This document shows positions 45,375 through 54,520 of a DNA stretch of 64,000 bases, piece by piece; positions within the stretch are counted from its first letter, which is position 1, and every line of letters starts with the position of its first letter. The notes under the pieces are model-generated. The model was not told the DNA's origin. It saw only the letters and a list, made by a program, of their open reading frames with translations, and did not search any database. The translations under genes were made by a program, and so were the position numbers. Source of the stretch: an uncultured Eubacteriales bacterium (lineage in GTDB: Bacteria; Bacillota; Clostridia; Christensenellales; CAG-138); NCBI GenBank assembly GCA_902765005.1, contig CACWYB010000003.1, positions 186,001 through 250,000 on the forward strand, written 5' to 3'.

Positions 45375-45629
45375 CTACGCCCCTGTCCCTTGCCTATACT
45401 TTTCCTTTGTGGCCTGACCGCCCCGCAAGTGGCGTTCGGCCTTGTTTTTATCCAAAACCTGGCGCACCTGGGCGAAAAGAGCCGGATCGGCGGTCTTCAG
45501 CTGCCCGGTGAGCAGCTTATGGACCGTGGACTTGCTGGTCCCGAAAAAGTGGGCCGTCTCCCGGACCGTGGCCCCGTTGTGCACCATGAACCGACCGTAC
45601 TCGCAGGATCTTTCGTTTCGACTGCGCAT
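45375..45629 (-). CDS. spoIIID: Sporulation transcription factor SpoIIID
   Basis: The 84-residue DNA-binding protein has the SpoIIID helix-turn-helix (ATVRETAHFFGTSKSTVHKLL) followed by VLDKNKAERHLRGGQATKEKY, the diagnostic C-terminal motif. SpoIIID activates and represses mother-cell genes with sigma-E and sigma-K, so the organism likely sporulates. GGGGGAG precedes the start. It is convergent with comF with a 3-base gap. Confidence 0.95.
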   Translation of the reverse strand: MRSRNERSCEYGRFMVHNGATVRETAHFFGTSKSTVHKLLTGQLKTADPALFAQVRQVLDKNKAERHLRGGQATKEKYRQGTGA

Positions 45630-45692
45630 CCATCACTCCCCCATCCCTGCCGTTTGCTCATGTATATGCGGCGGGATGGGCTGGTATGCGCC

Positions 45693-46493
45693 TTAGAACT
45701 GCTCGATGTTCACCTTCTGCACGTTGTCGGCCCTGACCGCGTCCAGATACCGGCGGGCGATCTCTAAAAAGCCCGTGTCCTCATCGCTGACGAAGTAGGA
45801 CACCCGGTTGGGGGTCTTCTCCTCCGGCATCCGGAAGGAGGCCGTGAGCCGGCGGGATAGGGCCTTGCCCACGTTGATGAAGGTGACCTCCGGCATAAAC
45901 CGTTCCAACGTCTCGGTCAGGAAGGGATAGTGGGTGCAGCCCATGATGATGGTGTCCACCCCCGTGTCCCGGAAGGCGGACAGATACCGCTCCACCGTCA
46001 TGACGGTGATGGGGTCGTCCGGGGCGAAGCCGTTTTCGATAAGGGGCACGAAAAGGGGGCACTCCACGCCCCAGGTCCTAACTTCGGGCCTAAGCTCCCG
46101 GATGCGGCGCTCGTAGGCTCGGGAATTGACGGTAGCCCGGGTTCCGATGACCCCGATGCGGTTGGTCTTCGTGGCGGCAAGGGCCGCCTCGCAGCCCGCG
46201 TCGATCACGCCCACGATGGGGAGCGAGAAGGTTCTTTTCAGGGCGGGCAGGCAGTTGGTGCTCACGGTGCCGCAGGCGATGAGGATGGCCTCCACCCCCT
46301 CGGAGAGGAGGAAGCGCACATCCTGCTCGGCGTAGCGGTTGATGGTCTCCACCGTGCGGGAGCCGTAGGGGACACGGGCCGTGTCCCCGAAGTAGACCAC
46401 GTCCAGGCCGGTGTTGTATTTGCAGATCTCGTTCAGGACGGTCAAGCCGCCAAGACCGCTGTCGAAAACGCCCAATCGCTTCAGGGTTTCCAT
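45693..46493 (-). CDS. murI: Glutamate racemase
   Basis: The 266-residue enzyme makes D-glutamate for peptidoglycan. GVFDSGLGGLTV is at the N terminus, and the two catalytic cysteines lie in IACGTVSTN and MGCTHYPFL. The motif ACGT replaces the commoner ACNT, a known variant. It follows a small acidic protein gene by 9 bases and probably shares its promoter. Confidence 0.95.
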   Translation of the reverse strand: METLKRLGVFDSGLGGLTVLNEICKYNTGLDVVYFGDTARVPYGSRTVETINRYAEQDVRFLLSEGVEAILIACGTVSTNCLPALKRTFSLPIVGVIDAGCEAALAATKTNRIGVIGTRATVNSRAYERRIRELRPEVRTWGVECPLFVPLIENGFAPDDPITVMTVERYLSAFRDTGVDTIIMGCTHYPFLTETLERFMPEVTFINVGKALSRRLTASFRMPEEKTPNRVSYFVSDEDTGFLEIARRYLDAVRADNVQKVNIEQF

Positions 46494-46502
46494 GGATGTG
46501 CT

Positions 46503-46814
46503 TTACTCCCACTCGATGAGCCCCGCGCGCTCCAGATACGCTTCGTCATACTCCATGTAGTCCTCCACAAAGCGCATGGCGTACATCTTCTGCTCGGGGA
46601 AGGCTTCCTGGAGCTTGTGCATCATGTAATCGAAGGCCTGATCGTCGTCGTAGACGGCGCCCTCGTTCACGCCGGATTCGGCCATGAACGCTTCGTCCAG
46701 GGCCATGACGGCGTCCAGCATCCGCTCGAACACGTCCTTGGGGAGGATGTTGAAATCTCCCTGCTCCCTGAATTTATCGGCGATGAACGCTCTTGCTTCG
46801 TTGGGGTTTTCCAT
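46503..46814 (-). CDS. Small acidic protein, unknown
   Basis: A 103-residue, strongly acidic (Glu/Asp-rich) and alpha-helical frame with a GGAGG site upstream. No signal peptide, membrane helix or known motif is visible. Third-base GC bias supports it as real. It lies 9 bases upstream of murI; operon partners often share timing, not function. Function unknown. Confidence 0.75.
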   Translation of the reverse strand: MENPNEARAFIADKFREQGDFNILPKDVFERMLDAVMALDEAFMAESGVNEGAVYDDDQAFDYMMHKLQEAFPEQKMYAMRFVEDYMEYDEAYLERAGLIEWE

Positions 46815-46848
46815 GCTGCTGCCTCCTGTTTTGCTTCAAATCGGATAC

Positions 46849-46877
46849 AGTATATCATTATGTGGGCCGTTCGTCCA
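46849..46877 (-). promoter_or_regulatory. Promoter of the acidic protein-murI operon
   Basis: Minus strand TGGACG (46877-46872), 17-base spacer, TATACT (46854-46849). The -35 is weak. Confidence 0.5.
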
Positions 46878-46927
46878 TGAACCGGATATGAATTTTTCGT
46901 TTTGCGAAAAGTTCACGGCCCTTTCAC

Positions 46928-46956
46928 TTGCCTATTGCGGCGTTTTCCTGTACACT
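46928..46956 (+). promoter_or_regulatory. Promoter of the MBL lipoprotein, predicted leaderless
   Basis: TTGCCT (46928-46933), 17-base spacer, TACACT (46951-46956). The ATG at 46964 is 7 bases after the -10. Confidence 0.6.
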
Positions 46957-46963
46957 TTCATAT

Positions 46964-47776
46964 ATGAAAACGTTTGTTTGTGTTTTATTGTGTCTGGCGG
47001 CCCTGACGGGCTGCGCCGCCCCCTCCACCGCCGGGGGCATGGATATCTACACCTTCTCCATCGGGAAGGCGGACTGCTCCCTTCTGTCCTTCGACGGAGT
47101 GAACGTGCTCATCGACGCCGGAGAAAGCGAAGACGGGCAGGACATCCTCAGGGACCTTGAAAAGCTGGGCGTGAAGGAGCTGGATCTGGTGATCCTGACC
47201 CACTTTGACAAGGACCACATCGGCGGCTTCCCCGCCATCGCCCGAGCCCTCCCCATCGGCGGGGTCATCCTGCCCGATTACGTGCGGGAAAGCGAGCGGT
47301 ATGAGGCGATGATGGAGGCCATCGAGGAAAAGGCTATCCCCGTCCGGCGGCTCAGCGCGGACACGGGCCTCACTCTGAAGAACGCTGCCTTCACCTTCTA
47401 CACTTCTACCCAGCCCTACGACCCGGAGAAGGGCAACGACAACGAGCTCTCCCTTATCACCGCCGTGACCTACGGGCAGATGAAGCTCCTGTTCATGGCC
47501 GACGCGGAGGATAAATGGCTCAACGACCTGTGCTACAAGGGATATGACCTGAGCTGCGATCTCATGAAATTCCCCTACCACGGCAAGTGGCAGAAGGATC
47601 TGCCCGCCCTGCTGGCCCTGAGCCTGCCCAGCTATGTGATCATCACGGATTCGGGAAAAAATCCGGCGGCGATGAAGACCCTGAACGCCCTGAAGACCAT
47701 GGATATCCCGGCCCTGCGCACGGCGGAGGGCGATGTGCATCTGTTCACCGACGGCAGGAAGCTGACGATCCGCTGA
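46964..47776 (+). CDS. ComEC-like metallo-beta-lactamase-fold lipoprotein
   Basis: The 270-residue protein has a lipobox ending LTGC (Cys 17) and then the MBL fold similar to the C-terminal domain of ComEC: LIDAGESEDG, LTHFDKDHIGG (His and Asp ligands) and a later MKFPYHG. It could be a secreted hydrolase or a nuclease-like domain; the substrate is unknown. The start is at 46964, not further upstream, because the lipoprotein signal begins there. No Shine-Dalgarno; the -10 lies 7 bases upstream, so the mRNA may be leaderless. Confidence 0.88.
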   Translation: MKTFVCVLLCLAALTGCAAPSTAGGMDIYTFSIGKADCSLLSFDGVNVLIDAGESEDGQDILRDLEKLGVKELDLVILTHFDKDHIGGFPAIARALPIGGVILPDYVRESERYEAMMEAIEEKAIPVRRLSADTGLTLKNAAFTFYTSTQPYDPEKGNDNELSLITAVTYGQMKLLFMADAEDKWLNDLCYKGYDLSCDLMKFPYHGKWQKDLPALLALSLPSYVIITDSGKNPAAMKTLNALKTMDIPALRTAEGDVHLFTDGRKLTIR

Positions 47777-47808
47777 GCTAAGGGTGCTCATACTATACAT
47801 TTACTATG

Positions 47809-47841
47809 AAAAAGGTGACGGCCGAATGACCGTCACCTTTT
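47809..47841. terminator. Bidirectional terminator
   Basis: AAAGGTGACGG and CCGTCACCTTT form a long stem between the convergent MBL lipoprotein and cohesin-like genes. Confidence 0.9.
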
Positions 47842-47850
47842 GCGTTCTGT

Positions 47851-48828
47851 TTACTTCTTGATCCGGCGGACGATCTGGATGGGCGGCTCGTCGTCCTCAT
47901 CCTCCTCCACCGGGGGCCGTTTCTTTTTCTTGGGCTTGGGGGGCGCTTCCTCGTAGGGTTCCTCGTCGTAGGGCTCTTCGTCGTAGGGCTCCTCGTCCAT
48001 GCCCTCGTCCTCATATTCGATGGATTCCATCTCCTCCTCGTCATCCCCCAGCAGGGCCTGGTTCCGGGCGTTCTTTCCCCGGCGCACGATCATGAGGGTG
48101 AGGACCACGCAGATGAGGATGGCCACCACGATGAACAAACCGAAGACGATGTAGGCCAAGGTGTCGCTGCCGCTCTGCTCCTCCGGCTCAGGGGAGGGGC
48201 TGACCCCGGGGGCCAGGGTGACCTCGGACACGGGGTAGCGGGGCTGCTCGGTGGCGGGGGCCGTGGGCTCCGGGCTGTCGCCGGGAGAGACGGACGGAGG
48301 CGCCACGGTGGTGGGGGCGCTTTCGCCGGTGACCCGGCCCAGGTTGATGGTGCCGCCGGTGTAGCCCCGCTGGCTGCCGGAGTTGGTGGTGACGAAGGAA
48401 TAGGAAACCTTCTTCAGCACCAGGATGGTGCTCACGGCGGAGAGAATCTTGAAGCGGACATGCATGAGCAAGCCGGACCCGGAGCAGCCGGCGGAGGCCG
48501 CCGCCGTGAAGGCCACGCTGCCGGCCTTGGTGGCCACGTTGCAGGTGAACTGGGCCCCCAGGATGCTGATGCTATCCCCGGACACCTCCTGGATGTCCAC
48601 AAACTCCAACGCCGCGCTGTCATACTCCAACACGAACTGGAGGGAGTCCATGGTCTGCCCCACCTTGGGGGGCTCCACGGTGATGTTCAAGGTGGCCGTC
48701 ACCGTCTCCCCCACCTTGCCGCGGACATCCTCGGAGGTGATGGTCACCGGGGCGTTGTCCGCATGGGCGAAGGCCGCGGGCAGGAGCAGCAACAGGGCCA
48801 TCAAAACGGAAATGATCCTACGTTTCAT
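47851..48828 (-). CDS. Cohesin-domain-like membrane protein with acidic repeats
   Basis: The 325-residue protein has a signal peptide (about 1-22, ending AFAHA), a cohesin-type beta-sandwich (about 25-160), a Ser/Thr/Pro-rich linker, one membrane helix near residues 218-243 and a cytoplasmic tail with tandem acidic D-E-E-P-Y repeats and then Lys-rich motifs. The start at 48828 follows GGAGAAAAG; upstream in-frame ATGs lack a site. Cohesin-like domains are common in gut Clostridia, not only cellulosomes; no dockerin is seen here. Its promoter is back to back with that of cysS. Confidence 0.85.
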   Translation of the reverse strand: MKRRIISVLMALLLLLPAAFAHADNAPVTITSEDVRGKVGETVTATLNITVEPPKVGQTMDSLQFVLEYDSAALEFVDIQEVSGDSISILGAQFTCNVATKAGSVAFTAAASAGCSGSGLLMHVRFKILSAVSTILVLKKVSYSFVTTNSGSQRGYTGGTINLGRVTGESAPTTVAPPSVSPGDSPEPTAPATEQPRYPVSEVTLAPGVSPSPEPEEQSGSDTLAYIVFGLFIVVAILICVVLTLMIVRRGKNARNQALLGDDEEEMESIEYEDEGMDEEPYDEEPYDEEPYEEAPPKPKKKKRPPVEEDEDDEPPIQIVRRIKK

Positions 48829-48907
48829 TCTTTTCTCCTTCATGTTTCCATGCGCACCGCATTCCACATGCGTTCGTTCGATTCATGCCATGCATAGTAT
48901 ATGCAGT

Positions 48908-48936
48908 ATTGTACTATCCTTCCGGCCATAAGTCAA
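48908..48936 (-). promoter_or_regulatory. Promoter of the cohesin-like gene
   Basis: Minus strand TTGACT (48936-48931), 17-base spacer, TACAAT (48913-48908). Its -35 lies 7 bases from the cysS -35. Confidence 0.75.
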
Positions 48937-48943
48937 ATTCGGA

Positions 48944-48972
48944 TTGACAACCTCTGGTAAATTTCATATAAT
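48944..48972 (+). promoter_or_regulatory. Promoter of cysS
   Basis: TTGACA (48944-48949), 17-base spacer, TATAAT (48967-48972): perfect consensus. Confidence 0.9.
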
Positions 48973-49011
48973 TTTCTAAATCGTTACGGATTGTTTTCAT
49001 AAAACCGACGC

Positions 49012-49045
49012 AAAGCGGCTTTTTGAAAAAGCTGCTTTCTTTTTG
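49012..49045 (+). promoter_or_regulatory. Terminator-like attenuator hairpin in the cysS leader
   Basis: AAAGCGGCTTT and AAAGCTGCTTT form an 11-bp stem (one G-U pair) with loop TTGAA, followed by TTTCTTTTT, located in the roughly 85-base leader before the cysS ribosome site. Confidence 0.5.
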
Positions 49046-49063
49046 AGAGGGAAAGGAGATAGC

Positions 49064-50455
49064 ATGTACATCTACAACACCATGACCCGCAAGAAGGAAC
49101 TCTTCGTGCCCCTGCAGGAGGGCAAGGTTTCCATGTACGCCTGCGGTCCCACGGTTTACAACTTCTTCCATATCGGCAACGCCCGTCCCTTTATCGTGTT
49201 CGACACCCTGCGGCGGTATCTGGAATACCGGGGATACGAGGTCACCTTTGTGCAGAACTTCACGGACATCGACGACAAGATGATCCGCCGGGCCAACGAG
49301 GAAGGCATCACCGTCAAGGAGCTGGGCGACCGGTTCATCAAGGAATACTACACCGACGCGGACGCCCTGGGCGTGAAGCGGGCCACGGTGAACCCCCGGG
49401 CCACGGAGCACATCCAGGATATCATCGACCTGGTTCAGACCCTGGTGGAAAAGGGCCACGCCTACCCCGCCGCCAACGGCGACGTGTATTTTTCCGTGCG
49501 CAGCTGGCCCGGCTACGGCAAGCTCTCCGGCCAGAACATCGACGACTTGGAGAACGGCGCCCGGGTGGACCCCACCGAGGAGAAGCGGGACCCCCTGGAC
49601 TTCGCCCTTTGGAAGGGGCAGAAGCCCGGCGAGCCTGCCTGGCCCTCCCCCTGGGGCATGGGCCGCCCCGGCTGGCACATCGAGTGCTCGGCCATGAGCA
49701 TGTCCATCCTGGGCAAGAGCTTCGACATCCACGGCGGCGGGCAGGATTTGATCTTCCCCCACCACGAGAATGAGATCGCCCAGTCCGAAGCCGCCACGGG
49801 CAAGCCCTTCGCCCACTACTGGATGCACAACGGCTTCATCAACGTGGACAATCAGAAGATGAGCAAGTCCCTGGGCAACTTCTTCACCGTCCGGGACATC
49901 GCCAAGGAGTTCAGCTTGGACGTGGTGAGGCTGTTCATGCTCAGCGTCCAGTACCGCAACCCCATCAACTTCTCCCGCGACCTTATCCAGCAGGCGGCGG
50001 TGGCCCTCCAGCGGCTCAGGACCGCCCTTGACAGGCTGAAGGAAGCCCCGGTGGCCGATGCCCCCGCCGAGGATGAGCAGGCCTTTTTGGACGCGCTTTC
50101 CGGCTACCGCGACCGGTTCAACGAGGCCATGGACGACGATCTGAACACCGCGGACGCGTTGGGCGTGCTGTTCGACCTGGCCAGGGCGGCCAACACCTTT
50201 GTGAGCGTGCCCCGGACGAAAGCCGCCATCCAGGCCGTGACCAAGGCCTATACGGAGCTTCTGGACGTGCTGGGCCTTTTGCCCAGGCAGAGCGAGGAGG
50301 AATTCCCGGCGGAGGTGCTCGCCCTCCTGGAGGAGCGGCAGCAGGCCCGCAAGGACAAAAACTACGCCCGGGCCGACCAGATCCGGGAGCAGCTCAAGGG
50401 TCTGGGCTACGCCATCGAGGATTCCCGCCAAGGGGCCAAGCTCAAGAAACTGTAA
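49064..50455 (+). CDS. cysS: Cysteinyl-tRNA synthetase
   Basis: The 463-residue class I synthetase has [16 protein letters not shown] (HIGH-like) near residue 30, zinc-site residues such as HIECS, and QKMSKSLGN (KMSKS) near residue 265. The C-terminal DALR-like helical domain ends with [12 protein letters not shown]. The start at 49064 follows GGAAAGGAG. Its consensus promoter and leader hairpin suggest attenuation control, but no T-box specifier is visible. Confidence 0.97.
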   Translation: MYIYNTMTRKKELFVPLQEGKVSMYACGPTVYNFFHIGNARPFIVFDTLRRYLEYRGYEVTFVQNFTDIDDKMIRRANEEGITVKELGDRFIKEYYTDADALGVKRATVNPRATEHIQDIIDLVQTLVEKGHAYPAANGDVYFSVRSWPGYGKLSGQNIDDLENGARVDPTEEKRDPLDFALWKGQKPGEPAWPSPWGMGRPGWHIECSAMSMSILGKSFDIHGGGQDLIFPHHENEIAQSEAATGKPFAHYWMHNGFINVDNQKMSKSLGNFFTVRDIAKEFSLDVVRLFMLSVQYRNPINFSRDLIQQAAVALQRLRTALDRLKEAPVADAPAEDEQAFLDALSGYRDRFNEAMDDDLNTADALGVLFDLARAANTFVSVPRTKAAIQAVTKAYTELLDVLGLLPRQSEEEFPAEVLALLEERQQARKDKNYARADQIREQLKGLGYAIEDSRQGAKLKKL

Positions 50456-50479
50456 TTTGCGCCGAGGAGGAAGATAATC

Positions 50480-51151
50480 ATGCTGTTCTGCATCATTCTG
50501 CTGGCGATCGCCGTGTACCTGGCCATTCCCGTGATCAGCGGCAAGGGCAAGCTCCTGGCCGTGGAGAACATCAAGAAGGGCAAGGAAAAGACCTACGTTA
50601 AGTACCTGCGGCTCATCTATTTGGTCCTGCTCATCGCGGTGCTGCTCATGGCCGCCTTCAACTTCGTGGAGCAGGTGGCCTACGAGACCACCTACCACTA
50701 CGAGTTTACCGAGGATTATGAGGGCGCGGACGGCGTCGTCCACCCCGCCGGGGAAAGCCACACGGCCACGGAGATGCGGGAGATTTTGATCCCCACGGAG
50801 TCCTCCGGGAGCCTATGCGCGCCGGTGGACGCCTCCACCCAGCCCTACCGCTACACCGAGACCACCCACACCCTGAAGGCCCGGTATAGCTTCCTCTCCT
50901 TCCTGCCCTATGAGACGGCCCATGTGCTGAACTTCATCTCCCTGGGCCTGTCCATGATCACGGTGGTGGGCCTGTTCTTGTTCATCAACCTGATGACCGA
51001 CAAGGAGGCCAAGAAGAAAGCGCAGGCGGCCCGCACCTCCCCCGTCCGGCCCTCCATGCCCAAGGGCGCCTTCGACTTCTCCGACTACGAGGACGAAGTC
51101 CAGGTCCCGGCGGACAGCCTGGGCGAGGAGCCCCCGGCCAAGAAGAAATAA
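50480..51151 (+). CDS. Membrane protein of unknown function
   Basis: The 223-residue protein has membrane helices at about residues 3-22, 45-66 and 155-178, with an extracytoplasmic domain between the second and third helices (about 68-150, rich in Thr, Tyr and Glu) and a charged cytoplasmic C-terminal tail. It follows cysS by 24 bases, with a GAGGAGGAAG site, so it probably shares that transcript. No family is recognised. A strong terminator follows. Confidence 0.8.
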   Translation: MLFCIILLAIAVYLAIPVISGKGKLLAVENIKKGKEKTYVKYLRLIYLVLLIAVLLMAAFNFVEQVAYETTYHYEFTEDYEGADGVVHPAGESHTATEMREILIPTESSGSLCAPVDASTQPYRYTETTHTLKARYSFLSFLPYETAHVLNFISLGLSMITVVGLFLFINLMTDKEAKKKAQAARTSPVRPSMPKGAFDFSDYEDEVQVPADSLGEEPPAKKK

Positions 51152-51160
51152 CCACTAACC

Positions 51161-51189
51161 AAAAAAGGACCGGCCCGCCGGTCCTTTTT
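51161..51189 (+). terminator. Terminator of the cysS-membrane protein operon
   Basis: GGACCGGC (51167-51174) pairs with GCCGGTCC (51177-51184), with T run after. Confidence 0.9.
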
Positions 51190-51215
51190 CATTTGCATTG
51201 ATAGGCGATACCATA

Positions 51216-51244
51216 CAAAAACAGCCACCGGAAACGGCGGCTGT
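51216..51244 (-). terminator. Terminator of gap
   Basis: ACAGCC-A-CCG and CGG-C-GGCTGT form the stem; minus-strand T tail at 51220-51216. Confidence 0.8.
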
Positions 51245-51263
51245 TTTGGGTTCCGATATGAGA

Positions 51264-52331
51264 TTACAGCTCGGCGAAGTACTTGATGGTGCGGACCATC
51301 TGGCTGGTGTAGCTGTTCTCGTTGTCGTACCAGGACACGACCTGGACCTGATAGGTGTCCTCGTCGATCTTCTGGACCATGGTCTGGTTGGCATCGAACA
51401 GGGAGCCGTAGGTCATGCCGATGATGTCGGAGGAGACCAGCTTCTCGGTGGTGTAGCCGAAGGACTCGCTCTCCTGGCTCTTCATGGCGGCGTTGACCGC
51501 TTCCTTGGTGATGTCCTTGCCCTTGACGACGGCCACCAGGATGGTGGTGGAGCCGGTGGCTACGGGCACCCGCTGGGCGGAGCCGATGAGCTTGCCGTTG
51601 AGCTCGGGGATGACCAGGCCGATGGCCTTGGCGGCGCCGGTGCTGTTGGGCACGATGTTGGCGGCGCCGGCGCGGGCCCGCTGCAGATCGCCCTTCTTGT
51701 GGGGGCCGTCCAGGATCATCTGATCGCCGGTGTAGGCATGGACGGTGGTCATGATGCCGGACACGATGGGGAAGTTGTCGTTGAGGGCCTTGGTCATGGG
51801 CGCCAGGCAGTTGGTGGTGCAGCTGGCGGCGGAGATGATCTTGTCCTCCTTGGTGAGGATGTTGTTGTTCACGTTGTAGACCACGGTGGGCAGGTCGTTG
51901 CCCGCGGGGGCGGAGATAACGACCTTCTTGGCGCCGGCGTCAATGTGCGCCTGGGCCTTGGCCTTGCTGGTGTAGAAACCGGTGCACTCCAGCACCACGT
52001 CCACCTTCAGCTTTTTCCAGGGCAGGTTCTGGGCCTTGGGCTCGGCATAGATGGTGATCTCCGTGCCGTCCACGGTGATGGAGCCGGGAACCTTCACGGT
52101 CTTGCCGTCTTCTTCAAAGATGGGCTCCTTGGAGGTGACGGTGTGCTTGTTCTCACCGATGACGCCGCAGTAACCCTTCTGGGCGGTGTCATACTTCAGC
52201 AGGTGAGCGAGCATAGCGGGGCTGGTCAGATCGTTGATGGCGACGATCTTGTACCCTTTTGCGCCGAACATCTGACGGAACGCGAGACGGCCGATGCGGC
52301 CAAATCCGTTAATAGCAACTTTGATAGCCAT
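51264..52331 (-). CDS. gap: Glyceraldehyde-3-phosphate dehydrogenase
   Basis: The 355-residue glycolytic enzyme has the NAD-binding [14 protein letters not shown], the catalytic [13 protein letters not shown] and [15 protein letters not shown]. At about 355 residues it is slightly longer than the usual 335, with an insertion near the C-terminal half of the NAD domain. AAAGGAGG precedes the start at 52331; the upstream in-frame extension is inside the ribosome site. Own promoter and terminator. Direct partner of fba 1.2 kb away in the pathway. Confidence 0.96.
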   Translation of the reverse strand: MAIKVAINGFGRIGRLAFRQMFGAKGYKIVAINDLTSPAMLAHLLKYDTAQKGYCGVIGENKHTVTSKEPIFEEDGKTVKVPGSITVDGTEITIYAEPKAQNLPWKKLKVDVVLECTGFYTSKAKAQAHIDAGAKKVVISAPAGNDLPTVVYNVNNNILTKEDKIISAASCTTNCLAPMTKALNDNFPIVSGIMTTVHAYTGDQMILDGPHKKGDLQRARAGAANIVPNSTGAAKAIGLVIPELNGKLIGSAQRVPVATGSTTILVAVVKGKDITKEAVNAAMKSQESESFGYTTEKLVSSDIIGMTYGSLFDANQTMVQKIDEDTYQVQVVSWYDNENSYTSQMVRTIKYFAEL

Positions 52332-52359
52332 AATAGCCTCCTTTATCAATTTCGCACAT

Positions 52360-52388
52360 ATTATATACTACAGATTCCCTGTTTTCAA
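52360..52388 (-). promoter_or_regulatory. Promoter of gap
   Basis: Minus strand TTGAAA (52388-52383), 17-base spacer, TATAAT (52365-52360). Confidence 0.85.
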
Positions 52389-52402
52389 CAGAAAAGATAT
52401 AA

Positions 52403-53356
52403 TTATTTTTCCGCCGCTGATACAAAATCCGTATTGAGTTTTTCGGCGATGATGTACAGGGGCCTCCCCTTGGATTCCTCAAAGATCCGGCCCATGTAGG
52501 CCCCCTGGACCCCCAGGCAGAGCAGGGTGATCCCCTGCACCAGCAGCACGCCCCACAGCCCCCAGAGCCAGGGCGCCGCCCCCACGCTGAAGGCGCAGAC
52601 GATGAGGGCGATGAGGCCCAGGGCGCAAAGCCCCGTCAGGGTCCCGCCCAGGAGGAAGGGCAGCGTCAGAGGCTTGGTGGAAAAGCCGGTGATGCCGTCC
52701 AGGGCCAGCTTGAGCATCTTTTTCAGGGTGTACTTGGTCTTCCCCGCGGCCCGCTCCTGCCGCACGTATTCCAGGGGCACGCTCTCAAACCCCATCCAGG
52801 CGGACATGCCCCGCAGGAACCGGTCGTGCTCCCGCATGCGCAAAAAGACGTCCGCCACGTTCCGGCCGATGAGGCGGAAGTCCCCCGTGTCCAGGGGGAT
52901 CGGGTAGGCGCTCATGGAGGACAGGAGCCGATAGTAGCAGGCGGCGGTGAATTTTTTGAGGAAGGTCTCCCCCTCCCGCTTCTTCCGCTTGCCGTAGACG
53001 ATGTCCGCCCCCTGTTCCCAAAGCTTGACCATGTCCGGGATGAGCTCGGGGGGGTCCTGCAGATCCGCGTCGATGATGATGAGGGCGTCGCCGCTGGCCT
53101 CATCCATGCCGGCGGTGACGGCCAGCTGATGGCCGAAGTTCCGGGAGAAGGACAAAACCTTCACCCGCTTATCCTCAGCGGCGATTTTACGCAGGGCCTT
53201 CATGGTGCCGTCCCGGCTGCCGTCGTTGATGAAGATGATCTCATAGGCGTACCCGGTCCGCTCCATGGCTGCCTTCATGCGCGGATAGGCGACGGGCAGC
53301 ACCTCTTCCTCGTAGTACACGGGGACGATCAGGGAAAGCGTCTTTTCCTCTGGCAT
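52403..53356 (-). CDS. Family 2 glycosyltransferase (polyprenyl-phosphate sugar transferase type)
   Basis: The 317-residue protein has the GT2 fold with VPVYYEEEVLP, IIFINDGSRDGT, and IIIDADLQDPPELI (D-x-D), and two C-terminal membrane helices (about residues 232-256 and 265-290). This matches GtrB/DPM1-like undecaprenyl-phosphate glucosyl- or mannosyltransferases. The start at 53356 has AAGGAG upstream. Donor sugar not determinable. Divergent from fba. Confidence 0.92.
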   Translation of the reverse strand: MPEEKTLSLIVPVYYEEEVLPVAYPRMKAAMERTGYAYEIIFINDGSRDGTMKALRKIAAEDKRVKVLSFSRNFGHQLAVTAGMDEASGDALIIIDADLQDPPELIPDMVKLWEQGADIVYGKRKKREGETFLKKFTAACYYRLLSSMSAYPIPLDTGDFRLIGRNVADVFLRMREHDRFLRGMSAWMGFESVPLEYVRQERAAGKTKYTLKKMLKLALDGITGFSTKPLTLPFLLGGTLTGLCALGLIALIVCAFSVGAAPWLWGLWGVLLVQGITLLCLGVQGAYMGRIFEESKGRPLYIIAEKLNTDFVSAAEK

Positions 53357-53390
53357 GTACAAGGCTCCTTTTCGGTTTTCTTTTATGCAA

Positions 53391-53419
53391 AGTATACCAG
53401 TTCGAAGGAGGCAAAGCAA
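53391..53419 (-). promoter_or_regulatory. Promoter of the GT2 gene
   Basis: Minus strand TTGCTT (53419-53414), 17-base spacer, TATACT (53396-53391). Confidence 0.65.
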
Positions 53420-53453
53420 ACGCCAGGAAGAGTTTTTGCATTTTTGTTACATG

Positions 53454-53482
53454 TTGCAATTTTCCCCGTCGGTTGGTATACT
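53454..53482 (+). promoter_or_regulatory. Promoter of fba
   Basis: TTGCAA (53454-53459), 17-base spacer, TATACT (53477-53482). Confidence 0.8.
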
Positions 53483-53491
53483 ATAACCGAC
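53468..53491. promoter_or_regulatory. Operator candidate over the fba -10
   Basis: GTCGGTT (53468-53474) and AACCGAC (53485-53491) are 7-bp inverted arms around the -10 hexamer, a typical repressor arrangement. Confidence 0.45.
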
Positions 53492-53520
53492 ACAAAAAAA
53501 ACGAATAAGGAGAGTACACT

Positions 53521-54504
53521 ATGGCAATCGTCACAACGAAAGATATGTTTGCAAAAGCCTACAACGGCGGCTACGCCATCGGCGCCTTCAACGTGAACAA
53601 CATGGAGATCATCCAGGGCATCACCGAGGCCGCCATCGACCAGCGGGCTCCCCTCATCCTGCAGGTGAGCAAGGGCGCCCGGGCCTACGCCAAGCACGTC
53701 TACCTCATGAAGCTTATCGAGGCCGCCATCGAGGACGCGGAGCAGACCGCCGGTTTCGACCTGCCCATCGCCGTCCATCTCGATCACGGCGACACCTTCG
53801 AACTGTGCAAGAACTGCATCGACGGCGGCTTCTCCTCCGTCATGATCGACGGCTCCAGCAAGCCCTACGAGGAGAACATCGCCCTGACCCGCAAGGTCGT
53901 GGAATACGCCCATGACCACGGCGTGGTGGTGGAAGGCGAGCTGGGCACCCTGGCCGGAATCGAGGACGAGGTGAAGGTGTCCGCCGAGGATTCCTCCTAC
54001 ACCCGCCCCGAGGAAGTGGAGGACTTCGTGACCCGCACCGGCGTGGACTCCCTGGCCATCGCCATCGGCACCAGCCACGGCGCCTACAAGTTCACCGCCG
54101 CCCAGTGCACCCGCAACGCCGAAGGCCAGCTGGTGCCCCCGCCCCTGCGCTTCGACATCCTCCGCGAGGTGGAAAAGCGCCTGCCTGGCTTCCCCATCGT
54201 GCTCCACGGCTCCTCCTCCGTGCCCCAGGAGTTCGTGAAGATCATCAACGAGTGCGGCGGCAAGATGCCCGACGCCGTGGGCATCCCTGAAGAGCAGCTT
54301 CGCGAAGCGGCCCGCATGGCCGTGTGCAAGATCAACATCGACTCCGATCTGCGCCTTGCCATGACCGCCTCCATCCGCAAGCACTTCGTGGAGCATCCGG
54401 ATCACTTCGATCCTCGCCAGTATCTCAAGCCCGGCCGGGAAGCCATCAAGGCCATGGTCACCCACAAGCTGGTGAACGTGCTGGGCTGCAACGGCAAAGC
54501 ATAA
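53521..54504 (+). CDS. fba: Class II fructose-bisphosphate aldolase
   Basis: The 327-residue zinc enzyme splits fructose 1,6-bisphosphate. Zn ligands and active-site motifs: VHLDHGDTFELCKNC, the helix GGFSSVMIDGS, GELGTLAGIED, AIGTSHGAYKF and VLHGSSSVPQE. A near-consensus promoter with an inverted repeat and AAGGAGAG upstream of the start. A terminator follows. Glycolysis step next to gap 1.2 kb away. Confidence 0.96.
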   Translation: MAIVTTKDMFAKAYNGGYAIGAFNVNNMEIIQGITEAAIDQRAPLILQVSKGARAYAKHVYLMKLIEAAIEDAEQTAGFDLPIAVHLDHGDTFELCKNCIDGGFSSVMIDGSSKPYEENIALTRKVVEYAHDHGVVVEGELGTLAGIEDEVKVSAEDSSYTRPEEVEDFVTRTGVDSLAIAIGTSHGAYKFTAAQCTRNAEGQLVPPPLRFDILREVEKRLPGFPIVLHGSSSVPQEFVKIINECGGKMPDAVGIPEEQLREAARMAVCKINIDSDLRLAMTASIRKHFVEHPDHFDPRQYLKPGREAIKAMVTHKLVNVLGCNGKA

Positions 54505-54520
54505 GAACTCCATACGATCA

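Noticed and set aside
48980-49064. T-box riboswitch for cysS
   Set aside because: The leader is only about 85 bases and lacks a recognisable T-box sequence and specifier loop.
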